Below are positions 1 through 9,911 of a stretch of 64,000 nucleotides of DNA, one piece after another. Position 1 is the first letter of the stretch. Every line of letters begins with the position of its first letter. A program made the position numbers and the translations under genes. The notes below the pieces were generated by a model. It saw nothing but the letters and a program-made list of their open reading frames with translations. It made no database searches and had not been told where the DNA came from. Source of the DNA: Sipunculus nudus (taxonomy: Eukaryota; Annelida; Sipuncula; Golfingiida; Sipunculidae); the NCBI GenBank assembly GCA_026874595.1, contig CM049309.1:52984079-53048078 (forward strand). The letters run 5' to 3'.

Positions 1-7
1 GCGCACC

Positions 8-2320
8 ATGAGGGACGGGTACCTACCGCTTTTACGGCTGAAAGCGAAACGGCTGCACGATGAAGCTGTGACAGACGTCCACGACCGATACCGGACAGAG
101 TTGTTGGACCTCATACGGTTAATGGAACCGGGGACCCAGGACGCGCTGTGCATCGCCGGGGAAAGGGTTAAGGGGTTAGCCGAAGACTTTTCACGACGGA
201 CCACAGGCGACACCGCCCGTGCGGCTGAACTCACGGATGCACTCATGGGACATTTGACAACACTGAACGACGCATTCAGTCGACGGCCTCAAGAAATGGT
301 CCATCCAGAGGAAGAGGACCAGCGCAGGTCTCGTAGCCCATTGCGTCAACCAACATCACGACCCTGCCCTGATGAACTGATGAGTCATGGAAACAAAGCA
401 GACGCTTCTGTTCCCCCGCTCGTGGAGCAGCTGGTACCAATGATGGTAAAAACGGTAGATGGCCAGACACGTACTAAAAGGGCTTTGCAGACAATGAACA
501 TGTCAAAACGCGCGTTGCTTACGTGCCGCCAACGTTTACCTGCATTTCAACTTCCGACCGAGCATGCGAAAAGAGTACTCGCGGCTTCCACGCAACAGTG
601 TGATCGCCCAGCATTGCCCGTGTACGGTCCCGAGACACATTTACTTTTCCATATGATTACGTCAAAGGGGAAAAAAATAAAGGATTTCACCAGGTCACGT
701 TTGTCCAGTTTGCAAGAGACATTGCTCCGGCATGAAATGGGACCAACCGACCCGTCCTTGGCTAACGTGAACCTGGTCCCGCCAGGCCGCCAGGGAAGCA
801 GCGGGGCCTGGAGGGTGCCACAGGACAGTAAGGGTTCTTTCGTTACCGTCGCACCAGCATTCGTGCTCGCTGTCAACAACGCCGTGGCAGATGTCGGAAC
901 GTTGACTCACCAACTGGACTGTGATGCGAACCGGCACTTCTCGGACCTCTACGCCGGCCTTTGGTACCTGTACGCTTGGTATGAGATATCGCAAAATAAC
1001 CGTCAGATACAATATGTGATGTCCCGCAGGTGGGCGGATGTCGTGGCGAGCACGCCAGTGGCTCTCGAGTGTTACTACGACATGTTCCTGACGGGGTTCA
1101 AATGCGGAAAGAAGGATTTAGGTTACAGACCACTGTTGCAAACTGGACTGGAATGGGAGGCCCTCCCTCCTTTAGGAGGTTTTCCAACGGCCGCTTCCGT
1201 ATCGGGTTCTGTTGCTGCCACGACAGGTAACGATTCATGCTGGGAGGGCATACGAAATGACGTGTCCGAGTCCCAGAGGGAAGCAAGTGAAAGTCATATG
1301 ACGCACGCGGACCCCTTGAACCAAAAGGCAGACTGGACACCTTACGTCGTGTGGCCACAGCCATCGTACGGCAGTGCGGAAAAGCTAATGACGTCCTCAT
1401 GCCACACGGCAGACATGCTGTACACTATGGTCTTTGGTGCCACGCCCAGGGACGAGGAAGGGAACCCGAGCTACCGGTTAGAGGACAGGCCCATTCAGGC
1501 CGTTCTGACAGACGAGAACGCATCAGATGACTGCAGGGGCGTCTTCTACGCGTTGTACAAGTACAGTAGCGTTCGGCGAGCAGCAGTGCTAGGGATTAAC
1601 GTCACGCTGCTGCTGTACGCTATAGGATGGCACCGGACTAAACAAACATGGGAAGCGTTTACTTCATCTATTTTGATGTATTTGAAAGGTATGGATCGCC
1701 GAGTCACCACATCAAGCGCTTTCCCCGGTTTATGGCTTTTGTGTCTGCTGAACGACAGGCAAGACCTGGCGGGTGCAGTCAAAGCGTACGAGGAAGAATG
1801 GGCCAAGCGTAGAGAAACAGAGAGTGCTGCTGAATCACGGGACACACTATACATCCCCGGAATGGAGATGCACGAATGGATGGACAGGCAATACGACGGG
1901 GCACCTTACGCTTTGTTAGTTCTTCGCCAGCTTGTATACAACCTGACAGATATTGATAAACTCTCCGCAGATATATGTTTGGACCCTACTGCAACTCTCC
2001 GCCTTGATGGTAAAAGACACAACAAAAAGTCACAGAAACTTGCAAAAATACGGTCCTCTGTTCTGTTACTGCGCAACATAGCATTTCAGGAGGTTGAAAA
2101 AAATATAAACGCTTTGGGAATTTGTGCGGCATCAAACATACAAGAGGGCATAGCAGCACACACAAAATGGTACATACTAAAGAACGCCATATACACCACC
2201 ATGTACATGTTCAAACCCTTCGCAAACAATCTGTACTCGACCCCCAAAGGCCATGATTACGTATGGCAATTCATAACACAAGGTTTCACGCATAAGGAAG
2301 AACCCAATGTTTTTATGTGA
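8..2320 (+). CDS. Hypothetical protein, 770 aa (5' end uncertain)
   Basis: Long intact frame of 770 codons starting at ATG 8. The frame is open back to the window edge, so the true start may lie upstream. I do not recognise the family. The N-terminal ~90 residues are charged and helical-looking, residues ~95-130 are polar and probably disordered, and the rest is mixed globular sequence with a lysine-rich patch near residues 660-675 (KRHNKKSQK). There is no signal peptide or clear membrane segment. An AATAAA lies about 140 bp after the stop, and the next gene converges from the other strand. A viral structural or replication protein would fit the context, but the sequence does not choose between them. 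Confidence 0.75.
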   Translation: MRDGYLPLLRLKAKRLHDEAVTDVHDRYRTELLDLIRLMEPGTQDALCIAGERVKGLAEDFSRRTTGDTARAAELTDALMGHLTTLNDAFSRRPQEMVHPEEEDQRRSRSPLRQPTSRPCPDELMSHGNKADASVPPLVEQLVPMMVKTVDGQTRTKRALQTMNMSKRALLTCRQRLPAFQLPTEHAKRVLAASTQQCDRPALPVYGPETHLLFHMITSKGKKIKDFTRSRLSSLQETLLRHEMGPTDPSLANVNLVPPGRQGSSGAWRVPQDSKGSFVTVAPAFVLAVNNAVADVGTLTHQLDCDANRHFSDLYAGLWYLYAWYEISQNNRQIQYVMSRRWADVVASTPVALECYYDMFLTGFKCGKKDLGYRPLLQTGLEWEALPPLGGFPTAASVSGSVAATTGNDSCWEGIRNDVSESQREASESHMTHADPLNQKADWTPYVVWPQPSYGSAEKLMTSSCHTADMLYTMVFGATPRDEEGNPSYRLEDRPIQAVLTDENASDDCRGVFYALYKYSSVRRAAVLGINVTLLLYAIGWHRTKQTWEAFTSSILMYLKGMDRRVTTSSAFPGLWLLCLLNDRQDLAGAVKAYEEEWAKRRETESAAESRDTLYIPGMEMHEWMDRQYDGAPYALLVLRQLVYNLTDIDKLSADICLDPTATLRLDGKRHNKKSQKLAKIRSSVLLLRNIAFQEVEKNINALGICAASNIQEGIAAHTKWYILKNAIYTTMYMFKPFANNLYSTPKGHDYVWQFITQGFTHKEEPNVFM

Positions 2321-2462
2321 ATGTCGTATTCGAGAATGGCATCCATACACACGCATACTTATACACATTTGAATAGATTCACAAGAGATATTGCATAATG
2401 CTTAAGTATAATATGTCAAACTGATATTTTGTGAACACTGTTGCTTTATATTATATATCAAC

Positions 2463-2468
2463 AATAAA
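2463..2468 (+). terminator. AATAAA poly(A) signal
   Basis: AATAAA in an AT-rich 230-bp gap between two convergent genes, about 140 bp past the stop of the 770-aa gene. Position and strand fit 3'-end formation for that gene. Confidence 0.5.
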
Positions 2469-2551
2469 ACAGTTGTATGTCCATGATCTATTGTTTGTTA
2501 TACATACATAGATATGTGTGTGTGTTGAAACATTAGTTTATATTTTGCTAT

Positions 2552-5500
2552 TTAAAGTTTGTAAGGTTCGACAGCGGGGGTGAGTCCTGATGTGGAGGTC
2601 CACGCCTGACACGTCATTTCTAATGTGTCCCACGGCACCTGCTGCTGCTTTTCGTTCACGTCCCCGTCAGCAGCCCACAAGGCGTGGCGTTTCTGTTGAA
2701 GCCATGTGAAATAAGCGTAAACGCCATTTACAGGTGACAAGGACCCAACTGACGGGTCGGCTGTGCAGTCGTACAAAGCGGACACGAAATCGCCATTGCG
2801 GGACCTGTAAGCTGTGCTTTGCCCGCTGAGAACAGAATCGGTCTTCCGCCCTACCCTGCCAAAACGGTCAGTTGGTCCGTGGCGTGCTCGTTGTGCGCAA
2901 GGGTCGTAATCGGCCGAGCACAACTGCAATGGTTTACACGCTGCAGGCGAAAACCGTTTGCGGAGTGTCCGCGCCAGCTGCGGCATATGGGGCCCGCTCC
3001 CGACGGCCACTGAACCCCACGTATATACCAACGGGCAGTCTTCGGACTGATCGCAATCTCCCTCCGAAGCGGTGCTTTTTTCTGCGCGGCCCCGCGTGTC
3101 TCTCAAGTTGTAGACGCACGAAATCAGACGTGACGCCAGAAAATTTAATGGGCACTCATTGGCGCGTTCCGTGTTTTGCATGGCCCTCTGCATTGCAACG
3201 TCGAGCTCTCCTACGCTTTCAATGACACGCCGATGGGACTCCACAAGTGCGTGCAGGGTGTGTGGGTTGCTGGCTTTCGGGTACGTGGCGGAACAGCATT
3301 TGTGAAGATTGCACGGCAAAGACGCGGTGACTGACCTGTTTTCATCAACGTCGGCGTCCTCGACCGCCACGCATTCCGGCGTCTTGCCCGTGTTGCCCCC
3401 CACAGGTGTAACGTGAATATTTTTGATACGTAGACGTGTGGTGCACTTAATGGGGACCAGGACAGACAGTGCCACACCTGGAAACTTCCTTGCTTTCACC
3501 GCACGTGTGTACCTGACCATTTTCCCTGGAATGCGTGACACGTTCGTTGGTCCGTGGTGGTCCACGCAAAAATTAACATTCACGACGACAATACCGGGAA
3601 CGTTCCGGGTCAGGTGGTGCTGCGCAACTGGGTCGGAAATGTGGGCACACACATGCCGTTGGAGTTCCGAGAGAAGGAGATTCTGTATACCTCCCCTGTT
3701 GTTGTTGGTCCGTTGGATCATGAGCCCTTGACTACGTTGAGCACTTCTAGAGAATGTTGCACCGGAATGATTTTTTACGGTCCCTTCAGAACTGTACGTG
3801 GTCATCCTGGGGCCGCTGAACGTGACGTACACGCGATTCGTATCAAAAGCCGTGCCTCCCCATGCAAGGTGTACGGCACCTGCCGTATCACCGCTTCCAA
3901 GTACGGCGCCCCCTTGACTGGAACTGCCCCAGACGGAAATATACGGAGACGCCAGGGGGATCTTCCCATAAACAGGGTGAGGCATTTTGCAGTCGTCAGA
4001 ACCCGTCGCACGCCAGACAACCTGGGTGGCATCGTCATTAAAAGACAGACACTGCAGCACGTGCACATCCAGCAAACCCGGATCGGGTCGCTGGTCTGTG
4101 TCTGGAACGCTTGACGCCTGGCGCGCCGACCGATAGACATCACTCAGTGCTTCGTCTGAATTGAAGGGAGCGGGTACAGGATGGACATTAGGGTTCCGTA
4201 TAAGATCGTTCAGCGTTTCCAAAATCCCGACGAAGCGCGCAGAAGCTGCAGTGCCCTCTTGCGCGTTCTGTGGATGAACGTTCTGCCAGTTGTTGGTTTT
4301 CCACGGCATAACGTCTCGCCATTCCCTGTGTAGAGACACGGTCGCGGGGACATAGTGAGCCTTCCACCAGGCTGTGGCCGGACACGAGACGTGACTCTCC
4401 GACACGTCTGTCGCATCTCGTGCATGGCCACACCGTCTCGGAGAAACCGCGCAACCGACTGCAAGATGTAACAGTAACCGTTTGATCTGAACAGACCTGC
4501 ACCCGAATCCAAGAAGACAACTCGTCGGGTGTCTCTGACCGCTCCCTGACTCATTGTCCAGGCCGACCTTTTCATGATCTGCCTGCCATTCCAAAATGTC
4601 CCAGCATTCAGGGCAAGGTGTTTCAGCCGGCCCCTCTGCTTCAGTCCTTTTGTGACAGAAGTGGTCCGTTTGTGGCGCACCTGACGGAAACCAAACCCAG
4701 AACATGTCGCTGTTTTTGTTCCATTTCTTTTTAGAAGGTCCAGTCTTCTCATCTTTCACACAGCTGCGCGGCGAAGTTGATTGGAAACCACCTCGGGTGA
4801 GCACGTCGGGAATTAAACTAGACCTGTGGTGCCAAGGCACACTGAAACTGCGGGCCCGAGGATCGTGGGAACTAGGCGGTTTGAAACGCAAGAGGCCCTG
4901 GGACGTACGGTATGCTTTAAGGAAGAGGTCGTGCCTGTAAGCCTTTATGCCCGGCACGCCTACGAAACCGTCCACCTCCGTGAACGGGATGCAAACCTCA
5001 TTGGCCTGTCGATTGACTTGGCTCACGAGGTTTCTGCACGTGTTCAACAGGTGGTGCACAGCATGACATATGTTCCACACACCTTCACCACGTTTGATAA
5101 AAGTTACTCTTTCGTTTGCGGCCTGCGCAAGCGCATCTGCGATCTGTTCAGTACGCAAGATGGCATTGTACTCCCCGAACATGCCTGTGTCTACAGCGTA
5201 TTGCATCCAGGCGACGTTTGCAGCCTCCCACCACCCCGCTGCTGCGGTACGGCGCAGAGTCTGAACGGGAATCGGCAGCGCCTTTTCTGCCAGGGCGTTC
5301 TGTATGAATACAGGGTACTTATGACTGCATATACCTATGGCACGTTCAGGGGACAAAAGTCTGCACAGGAGATACAAGAGCGCTGAATCGGGCACGCGAC
5401 TCAGAGACGGTAAGCATGCTTCCATTAGCATGCGGTCGAACAACGTGTGGAAGTGTTCAGCTGGACGCGTGGACGGGTTGCTACCTGACACCGCCCATGA

Positions 5501-6244
5501 ATCTAAATGTGGCTTACAACTGACATGGCCTGAAGGCCACACGATAAAAAAACGAGACCTGACACACGTCCGCGTTTCCAGGCACAGGCGTTTTGCTGAC
5601 GGGGCCCGTCCGTCAGTATCGTCCAGATCTGGTTGACATGTTCCCGCGTAACGGCAGAAACCGGCCGATGCTCTGTTCCATTCAGGTGTAGCGTTCCAAG
5701 CAGGGGGCTGCTTGCCACAACGAGCAGACAGGCCGTTCCACGTGTCCGTCACGTCGTAAGCTAGCACGTCGCGTGCCAACTCTTCTTTTGCTGAGTCCTG
5801 ATATGGACATATCACCCTGACATGCACAACACCCGCCCCTTCGACCATCCGTGTCGCGGCATGTTCCAGTGCCACGATGAAACGGTGACGTAAATGTTCT
5901 GATATATCATCGGCACCCGGTGTGCAGAAACGGGCCAGCAAGACAGCCACTTTTGTCATACGGACACCGTCCACGTCCGGCACGGGCTGTGACACGCACC
6001 ACCGGGTCCCGCAAGCCTTTACAACGCTGTCGACCAGTTCAACTTCTCTCTTGTAGTCAGCGTGAGTGGAGGGTGGGAACGGGAAACTGCGCGCAAACAG
6101 GTGACCGAATATCTGAAGGAGACGACGGTGATCCCAACCGTCTTTTGATTGTGCATGATAATCCCTCACCTTGTGTACTGGGACCCATTCATCAAGGATG
6201 CAAGGTGTGTCGATCCTGGCAGAAACCTGGCACAGGTCCTCCAT
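2552..6244 (-). CDS. Hypothetical protein, 1230 aa
   Basis: Intact frame of 1230 codons from ATG 6244. The frame extends 11 codons further upstream but only to a TTG, so the ATG was chosen. The product is Cys- and His-rich and soluble-looking, with no signal peptide or membrane span. A polar Lys/Ser-rich stretch lies about 40% along, and scattered CxxC pairs such as PCPEC (near residue 540) suggest metal binding. Length and composition would suit a helicase-primase subunit or another large replication or tegument factor. However, I could not find a convincing primase acidic motif, so I leave the function open. It converges on the 770-aa gene. Confidence 0.75.
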   Translation of the reverse strand: MEDLCQVSARIDTPCILDEWVPVHKVRDYHAQSKDGWDHRRLLQIFGHLFARSFPFPPSTHADYKREVELVDSVVKACGTRWCVSQPVPDVDGVRMTKVAVLLARFCTPGADDISEHLRHRFIVALEHAATRMVEGAGVVHVRVICPYQDSAKEELARDVLAYDVTDTWNGLSARCGKQPPAWNATPEWNRASAGFCRYAGTCQPDLDDTDGRAPSAKRLCLETRTCVRSRFFIVWPSGHVSCKPHLDSWAVSGSNPSTRPAEHFHTLFDRMLMEACLPSLSRVPDSALLYLLCRLLSPERAIGICSHKYPVFIQNALAEKALPIPVQTLRRTAAAGWWEAANVAWMQYAVDTGMFGEYNAILRTEQIADALAQAANERVTFIKRGEGVWNICHAVHHLLNTCRNLVSQVNRQANEVCIPFTEVDGFVGVPGIKAYRHDLFLKAYRTSQGLLRFKPPSSHDPRARSFSVPWHHRSSLIPDVLTRGGFQSTSPRSCVKDEKTGPSKKKWNKNSDMFWVWFPSGAPQTDHFCHKRTEAEGPAETPCPECWDILEWQADHEKVGLDNESGSGQRHPTSCLLGFGCRSVQIKRLLLHLAVGCAVSPRRCGHARDATDVSESHVSCPATAWWKAHYVPATVSLHREWRDVMPWKTNNWQNVHPQNAQEGTAASARFVGILETLNDLIRNPNVHPVPAPFNSDEALSDVYRSARQASSVPDTDQRPDPGLLDVHVLQCLSFNDDATQVVWRATGSDDCKMPHPVYGKIPLASPYISVWGSSSQGGAVLGSGDTAGAVHLAWGGTAFDTNRVYVTFSGPRMTTYSSEGTVKNHSGATFSRSAQRSQGLMIQRTNNNRGGIQNLLLSELQRHVCAHISDPVAQHHLTRNVPGIVVVNVNFCVDHHGPTNVSRIPGKMVRYTRAVKARKFPGVALSVLVPIKCTTRLRIKNIHVTPVGGNTGKTPECVAVEDADVDENRSVTASLPCNLHKCCSATYPKASNPHTLHALVESHRRVIESVGELDVAMQRAMQNTERANECPLNFLASRLISCVYNLRDTRGRAEKSTASEGDCDQSEDCPLVYTWGSVAVGSGPHMPQLARTLRKRFSPAACKPLQLCSADYDPCAQRARHGPTDRFGRVGRKTDSVLSGQSTAYRSRNGDFVSALYDCTADPSVGSLSPVNGVYAYFTWLQQKRHALWAADGDVNEKQQQVPWDTLEMTCQAWTSTSGLTPAVEPYKL

Positions 6245-6551
6245 CCCGCTTCCTCTCTCCACAGCCTGTAACTGCAATTATGATATGCAACACACTGGCT
6301 AACATCGGTGCGTGTCTGTTTTTTTTATACATCCTAATCTGCTACTGAATCATGATCACGTGATCACGTGATCTATCTGGCGTAAGAAGACTGCTATGAA
6401 TGACACATCCATCACACACAATAATGCTATACCACACACCTTTTTCGAATAAAAACAAACAACAGCGTGCCATATTTTTTATTGCATTTACAATCCACCA
6501 TGTACATTGCTCATATATATAGAGCGAGAGAAAGATGTTTTTCATGCCTTG
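6245..6551. other. AT-rich intergenic gap
   Basis: This 307-bp gap precedes the 1230-aa gene and follows the 393-aa gene, both on the minus strand. It holds a plus-strand AATAAA at 6448-6453 with no obvious gene to serve, a minus-strand signal at 6478-6483, and a tandem 'tgatcacg' motif at 6352-6370. No convincing gene is seen. Confidence 0.5.
6478..6483 (-). terminator. Minus-strand AATAAA poly(A) signal
   Basis: TTTATT on the plus strand (AATAAA on the minus strand) lies 69 bp beyond the stop of the 393-aa membrane-protein gene, a normal spacing for its 3' end. Confidence 0.5.
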
Positions 6552-7733
6552 TCAATGCAATACAACTCTTTTCAGGAACGTTGCTGCATCGTATATGTCT
6601 CTCGTGAAGTTTCCCGGGATGACATGGAGGCGCAACCACGAGATCGCGTCTATAGACCTGTGGCCACCACAAACGTATAAGCACATAAAAAATAAAGCTA
6701 TACAAATACACGAAAATACTAAGTACACCTTACATGCATACAGTCGGCGAACGTGGCACAAAAAAACCAGCAGAACCAGACTCGAGACACTCGTCAGAAA
6801 CCACGTAAGTACACGCACCACATTACAAACGAGGCTGCTGGAGAACCGAGGCCATATGTGCGTTCTCCTAAAGCGCATCCACAGTTTCCTGAAAGGCAGG
6901 TTCGGATCGGACGCCGCCAGCAGGCTGTGCAAGGTGGTCTTAGATCGTCCGTACAGTCCTGTCCTTTCCTGGCATTTCGAATCAGCATTACGGGACCAAA
7001 ATTCGGCGACTGCCCTGTCTTCTTCCTGTAAAATGTTCCTTGAACGGTTCACCAGACTACCGTCGTATTTCACGGCTGATCCCGCCTGCATGCGCTTCTT
7101 GTAATTCACAAGACGCAGAGGATATACTGGCCCGGCTGTAGTCTGCACGTCCTGCGATACCCGTTCCAAACATATGGCGTCTTCCTCGACACTTTCACTT
7201 TCTGTTTCGGAATCTGTGCAGTATACAGAGCAATCAGAGTCACTGGAACTGTCTTCGTTGTCATCAACGACGTCGCTGTGAGTGACGCGCGGATGCCGCA
7301 GGAAACTGTGTAAGGGGACCATGCAAGGCATCTCACCCGCGCTGGTTTCACCCAGCGGCTGGATGTACTCGGTATTCACCTTGTGATACGTCATGTCGCA
7401 GTCTGGCTCTGTTTCCGACCCGGGGCGTCTCACGATGGACACGAGTCCACCAGCAGCCTGACTCATTAATTTCAGATACCATGTCCCCGACCCGTCCAGC
7501 ACCCGTAATACTTTGTACAGCGAAGATAGGCTAACCCGTTTGATACCTGCGCAGCTGCCGATGTTGACGCAGGCGGGTGTATTGGGATCAGAAACAGACG
7601 GACATACATGTTCCCCCAATAACCTGAAATCCAAAGAATGTTTGGGGTTTTCATATTGCACGTGAGCCTGCACGACGTCCCGAAGTGCGGGCGGCCGTTC
7701 ACTTCCCTTCCCTGCAGCGTGATCCTCAAACAT
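6552..7733 (-). CDS. Putative membrane protein with acidic Ser-rich region, 393 aa
   Basis: Starts at ATG 7733. The N-terminal half is soluble-looking. The middle holds an acidic serine-rich tract (SSSDSDCS, then alternating E/S residues) typical of casein-kinase-2-type phosphorylation sites. Near the C terminus are two strongly hydrophobic segments separated by a short basic loop, so the protein is probably membrane-anchored by a hairpin with a ~35-residue tail. There is no N-terminal signal peptide. The layout (soluble body, C-terminal anchor) recalls herpesvirus nuclear-egress or tail-anchored tegument/envelope proteins, but no family motif was recognised. The next minus-strand ORF ends only 13 bp upstream. 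Confidence 0.7.
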   Translation of the reverse strand: MFEDHAAGKGSERPPALRDVVQAHVQYENPKHSLDFRLLGEHVCPSVSDPNTPACVNIGSCAGIKRVSLSSLYKVLRVLDGSGTWYLKLMSQAAGGLVSIVRRPGSETEPDCDMTYHKVNTEYIQPLGETSAGEMPCMVPLHSFLRHPRVTHSDVVDDNEDSSSDSDCSVYCTDSETESESVEEDAICLERVSQDVQTTAGPVYPLRLVNYKKRMQAGSAVKYDGSLVNRSRNILQEEDRAVAEFWSRNADSKCQERTGLYGRSKTTLHSLLAASDPNLPFRKLWMRFRRTHIWPRFSSSLVCNVVRVLTWFLTSVSSLVLLVFLCHVRRLYACKVYLVFSCICIALFFMCLYVCGGHRSIDAISWLRLHVIPGNFTRDIYDAATFLKRVVLH

Positions 7734-7746
7734 GCCTTCCCTGACC

Positions 7747-8046
7747 TCAAATGCTGGTGCAGTCCCGAAGCAGACGTAGATTGTTGGTCACAGCTTTGGA
7801 GTGTACTTCACAAAAGTGTCCGTCTCTTGCGCTCTGAATGGCAGATGCCCTGACCCCGGTCACAACAAAATGTTGGAGAGCAGACAGTGAGGTGCAAGGT
7901 CGATTATCCTTTGTCCGTGGAAATGTGTCCAGTAGCTCTCTCGGTGTCACGGTCTGGAAGTACACCAGATCGGTTGCGGGCGATGACTGCTGCTGAGTCG
8001 CGCGTGACGCATCATTACCCGACCCATCGGCAGTCTGTTGATACAT
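7747..8046 (-). CDS. Small hypothetical protein, 99 aa
   Basis: Frame from ATG 8046 to a stop 13 bp before the 393-aa membrane-protein gene. It can extend to a GTG at 8079 (110 aa). The product is polar, Ser/Thr/Gln-rich in its first third, and has no recognisable motif. It fills what would otherwise be an unused gap between two minus-strand genes, which is the main support for it. It could be a separate small gene or unannotated 5' sequence of its neighbour. Confidence 0.4.
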   Translation of the reverse strand: MYQQTADGSGNDASRATQQQSSPATDLVYFQTVTPRELLDTFPRTKDNRPCTSLSALQHFVVTGVRASAIQSARDGHFCEVHSKAVTNNLRLLRDCTSI

Positions 8047-8139
8047 ACGGGCACGTGTCAGATTTTCCGAACATAACACGCAGTGCGTACCATTTTAGGA
8101 CATGTGCCCCTGTTATTTAAGGGGAAAACATCGTGCATC

Positions 8140-9424
8140 CTAAATAATGGACGTGTGCAACGGTGCCAACTCATGTACGTTAAAGTTTTCGTTTCTCTCG
8201 TTTAGCAACAGGTTGTATGCCAGTATCAGGGAAAGGGCCACGTCATCCTGTGTATGATCGTGGGGCTTTCGGTCCGGCCGGAATTTCGACAGCTGCTCCG
8301 TGATCAAATTCCTAGCGTCCAACCCGGCATGCTCAAGTGCCGAGCTGGCGAGGCTCATTGACAAACGCACGATGCGACTGTTGAATGCACTTTGAAAGAG
8401 GGACACTAAAGTTTTTTTCTGTTTGTCCAGGAAGAAACCCGCAACCTCGGCTGTCCCGAAATCCCGCACGGATTGGAGCCCAACCGTCTTGGCATCCTTC
8501 TCTGTCCTCCTCCTGTGGGTGAATTGAAACGACAGCGACCGAACCGGCCCGGCCATTTTTTTGGCGGCGTTGTGTATGAAATGACAAATCTGCACGGCCA
8601 GGTGTTCGTTGCTATTGCTTTCCACAGCGACAACAGCAGTCTTGAAACGGGACGAGTATGTCAGCGGGCACGCGTGCATATTCACAACACGCTGCAGCAG
8701 GCGCAAAACCGCCAGCCCAATGAAAACTTCCGCTGGTACGCTGTGTTCTATCAAACGCACCTCGTCCAATCCGAGGACGACCGCCATGCGCCTGGTTTTG
8801 TTTGAGGGGACCCTGCGGGAAACACGACCGGACGGCGGAGCGCCAGGTGTGTAACGACACACGCAAGCTATTCCTGAAGCAGACACCGACACGTTGGTGG
8901 TGTAAGCTGGGTCCACGTACACAAACAATGTATCACCCAAACAATCGACATTGTTGAATGTATCCAAGTCATTCAAACCGTCTTTCATTTCTTGCAGGAC
9001 AGATCGTGAAAAAAGCCCAACCTCATCCCCCGAATTCTGCCCATCCGGCTGCCCGTCGCCGCGCCCCAGACTAACGCCCATATTTTCTGTTTCGTAGCTG
9101 TGAGGTTCCAACGTGTTCATAACCGTCTTTTGTACAACGTCCGTCGTGATGTGAGGCGGCAGTGACATGACGTAGTGGTGACACGCTATGGCTTCCGGCG
9201 ACTCGGCAACGCGTGGAACGTCTGCAGGACAGCTGAAGCACACGCGGTAGTAAGCAACTCCTGTCCGTTCCAACTTCAGTAAGGCGCATGTATTCTCAGC
9301 CGACGTGTTCATCGAAGATGTGAGCACCAACTTGGTCCCTCTGCGGTTCACGTAAGGCAACAGGTGTGTCAACGTTTTCACAAATCCAGCTTCGTCAACA
9401 TACACGATGTCGTACGTGTGACCC
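8140..9424 (-). CDS. Terminase large subunit, exon 2 (Walker B and nuclease)
   Basis: C-terminal part of the herpesvirus packaging ATPase/nuclease (UL15 family), which drives genome translocation and cuts concatemers at the portal. Just after the splice site is a Walker B motif, hydrophobics followed by VDEA, near 9390. The RNase H-type nuclease acidic residues are visible: Asp in YVDPAY (near 8915), Glu in AVES (near 8625) and Asp in QDDVALS (near 8245). The exon begins at a CAG acceptor preceded by a pyrimidine tract and takes one base to complete the codon begun in exon 1. A second CAG eight bases upstream is out of frame. The exon encodes about 427 aa to a stop at 8140. Confidence 0.88.
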
Positions 9425-9497
9425 CTGCCAGCCTGAAACGAACGAGGAAAGAAAACGTCACTGATTATAAAAAAAGGCCATGGTGGCGACACAACAA

Positions 9498-9505
9498 TAT
9501 AAAAG
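9498..9505 (+). promoter_or_regulatory. TATA box (TATAAAAG)
   Basis: Consensus TATAAAAG 49 bp before the ATG of the 83-aa gene at 9554. It lies inside the terminase intron, so transcription from it opposes the terminase transcript. Confidence 0.55.
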
Positions 9506-9553
9506 CACGTGAGTGCGCAGATTCATCAGACACATATTCAAAAGGGAGGGTGG

Positions 9554-9805
9554 ATGGCTCAAGGCACCGAACACACTTTAGACGAGTTAGAGGACTTGGT
9601 GAGTAGCTGGGAACAAGCACTGCTCGTGAGCACGCCACAACAGATCATAGACCGGTTACACGAGAACTGCTTTATGGTACACGAGCATGTTCGGGATGAG
9701 GGAACGTGTGATACGAGAAGATGTGACATCGTCTTAAAAGCGTTATCCTCCCTTGTGATGTCTGCTTACTACGATATATGCACCACTCACAGTGACCGCA
9801 TCTGA
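9554..9805 (+). CDS. Small hypothetical protein, 83 aa
   Basis: Starts at ATG 9554, the first in-frame ATG after a TATA box at 9498. The frame extends upstream only to a GTG at 9509. The product is acidic at its start (LDELEDLVSSWE) and looks largely helical, with a short Cys pair (CDTRRC) around residue 60. Size and place beside the terminase would fit a small packaging partner of the UL33 kind, but this is inference from position only; no motif confirms it. Confidence 0.6.
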   Translation: MAQGTEHTLDELEDLVSSWEQALLVSTPQQIIDRLHENCFMVHEHVRDEGTCDTRRCDIVLKALSSLVMSAYYDICTTHSDRI

Positions 9806-9849
9806 CAACAAAAACCTATCGCACCTCTGGGGTGCCAATCAGCTGAGAA

Positions 9850-9856
9850 TATAAAT
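9850..9856 (+). promoter_or_regulatory. TATA box (TATAAAT)
   Basis: TATAAAT 62 bp before the ATG of the 364-aa gene at 9912, in the short gap after the 83-aa gene. Confidence 0.5.
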
Positions 9857-9911
9857 GATCATACACATTTTAGGTATTTTATGGCAACATATATGACAGG
9901 GTACCCCACTC

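Noticed and set aside
3554..4114. 186-codon plus-strand frame inside the 1230-aa gene
   Set aside because: Begins without an ATG and lies antisense to a much longer intact frame.
9425..9435. Alternative terminase acceptor at the upstream CAG (9433-9435)
   Set aside because: It breaks the reading frame with the GTAAGT donor in exon 1; the CAG eight bases downstream restores it.
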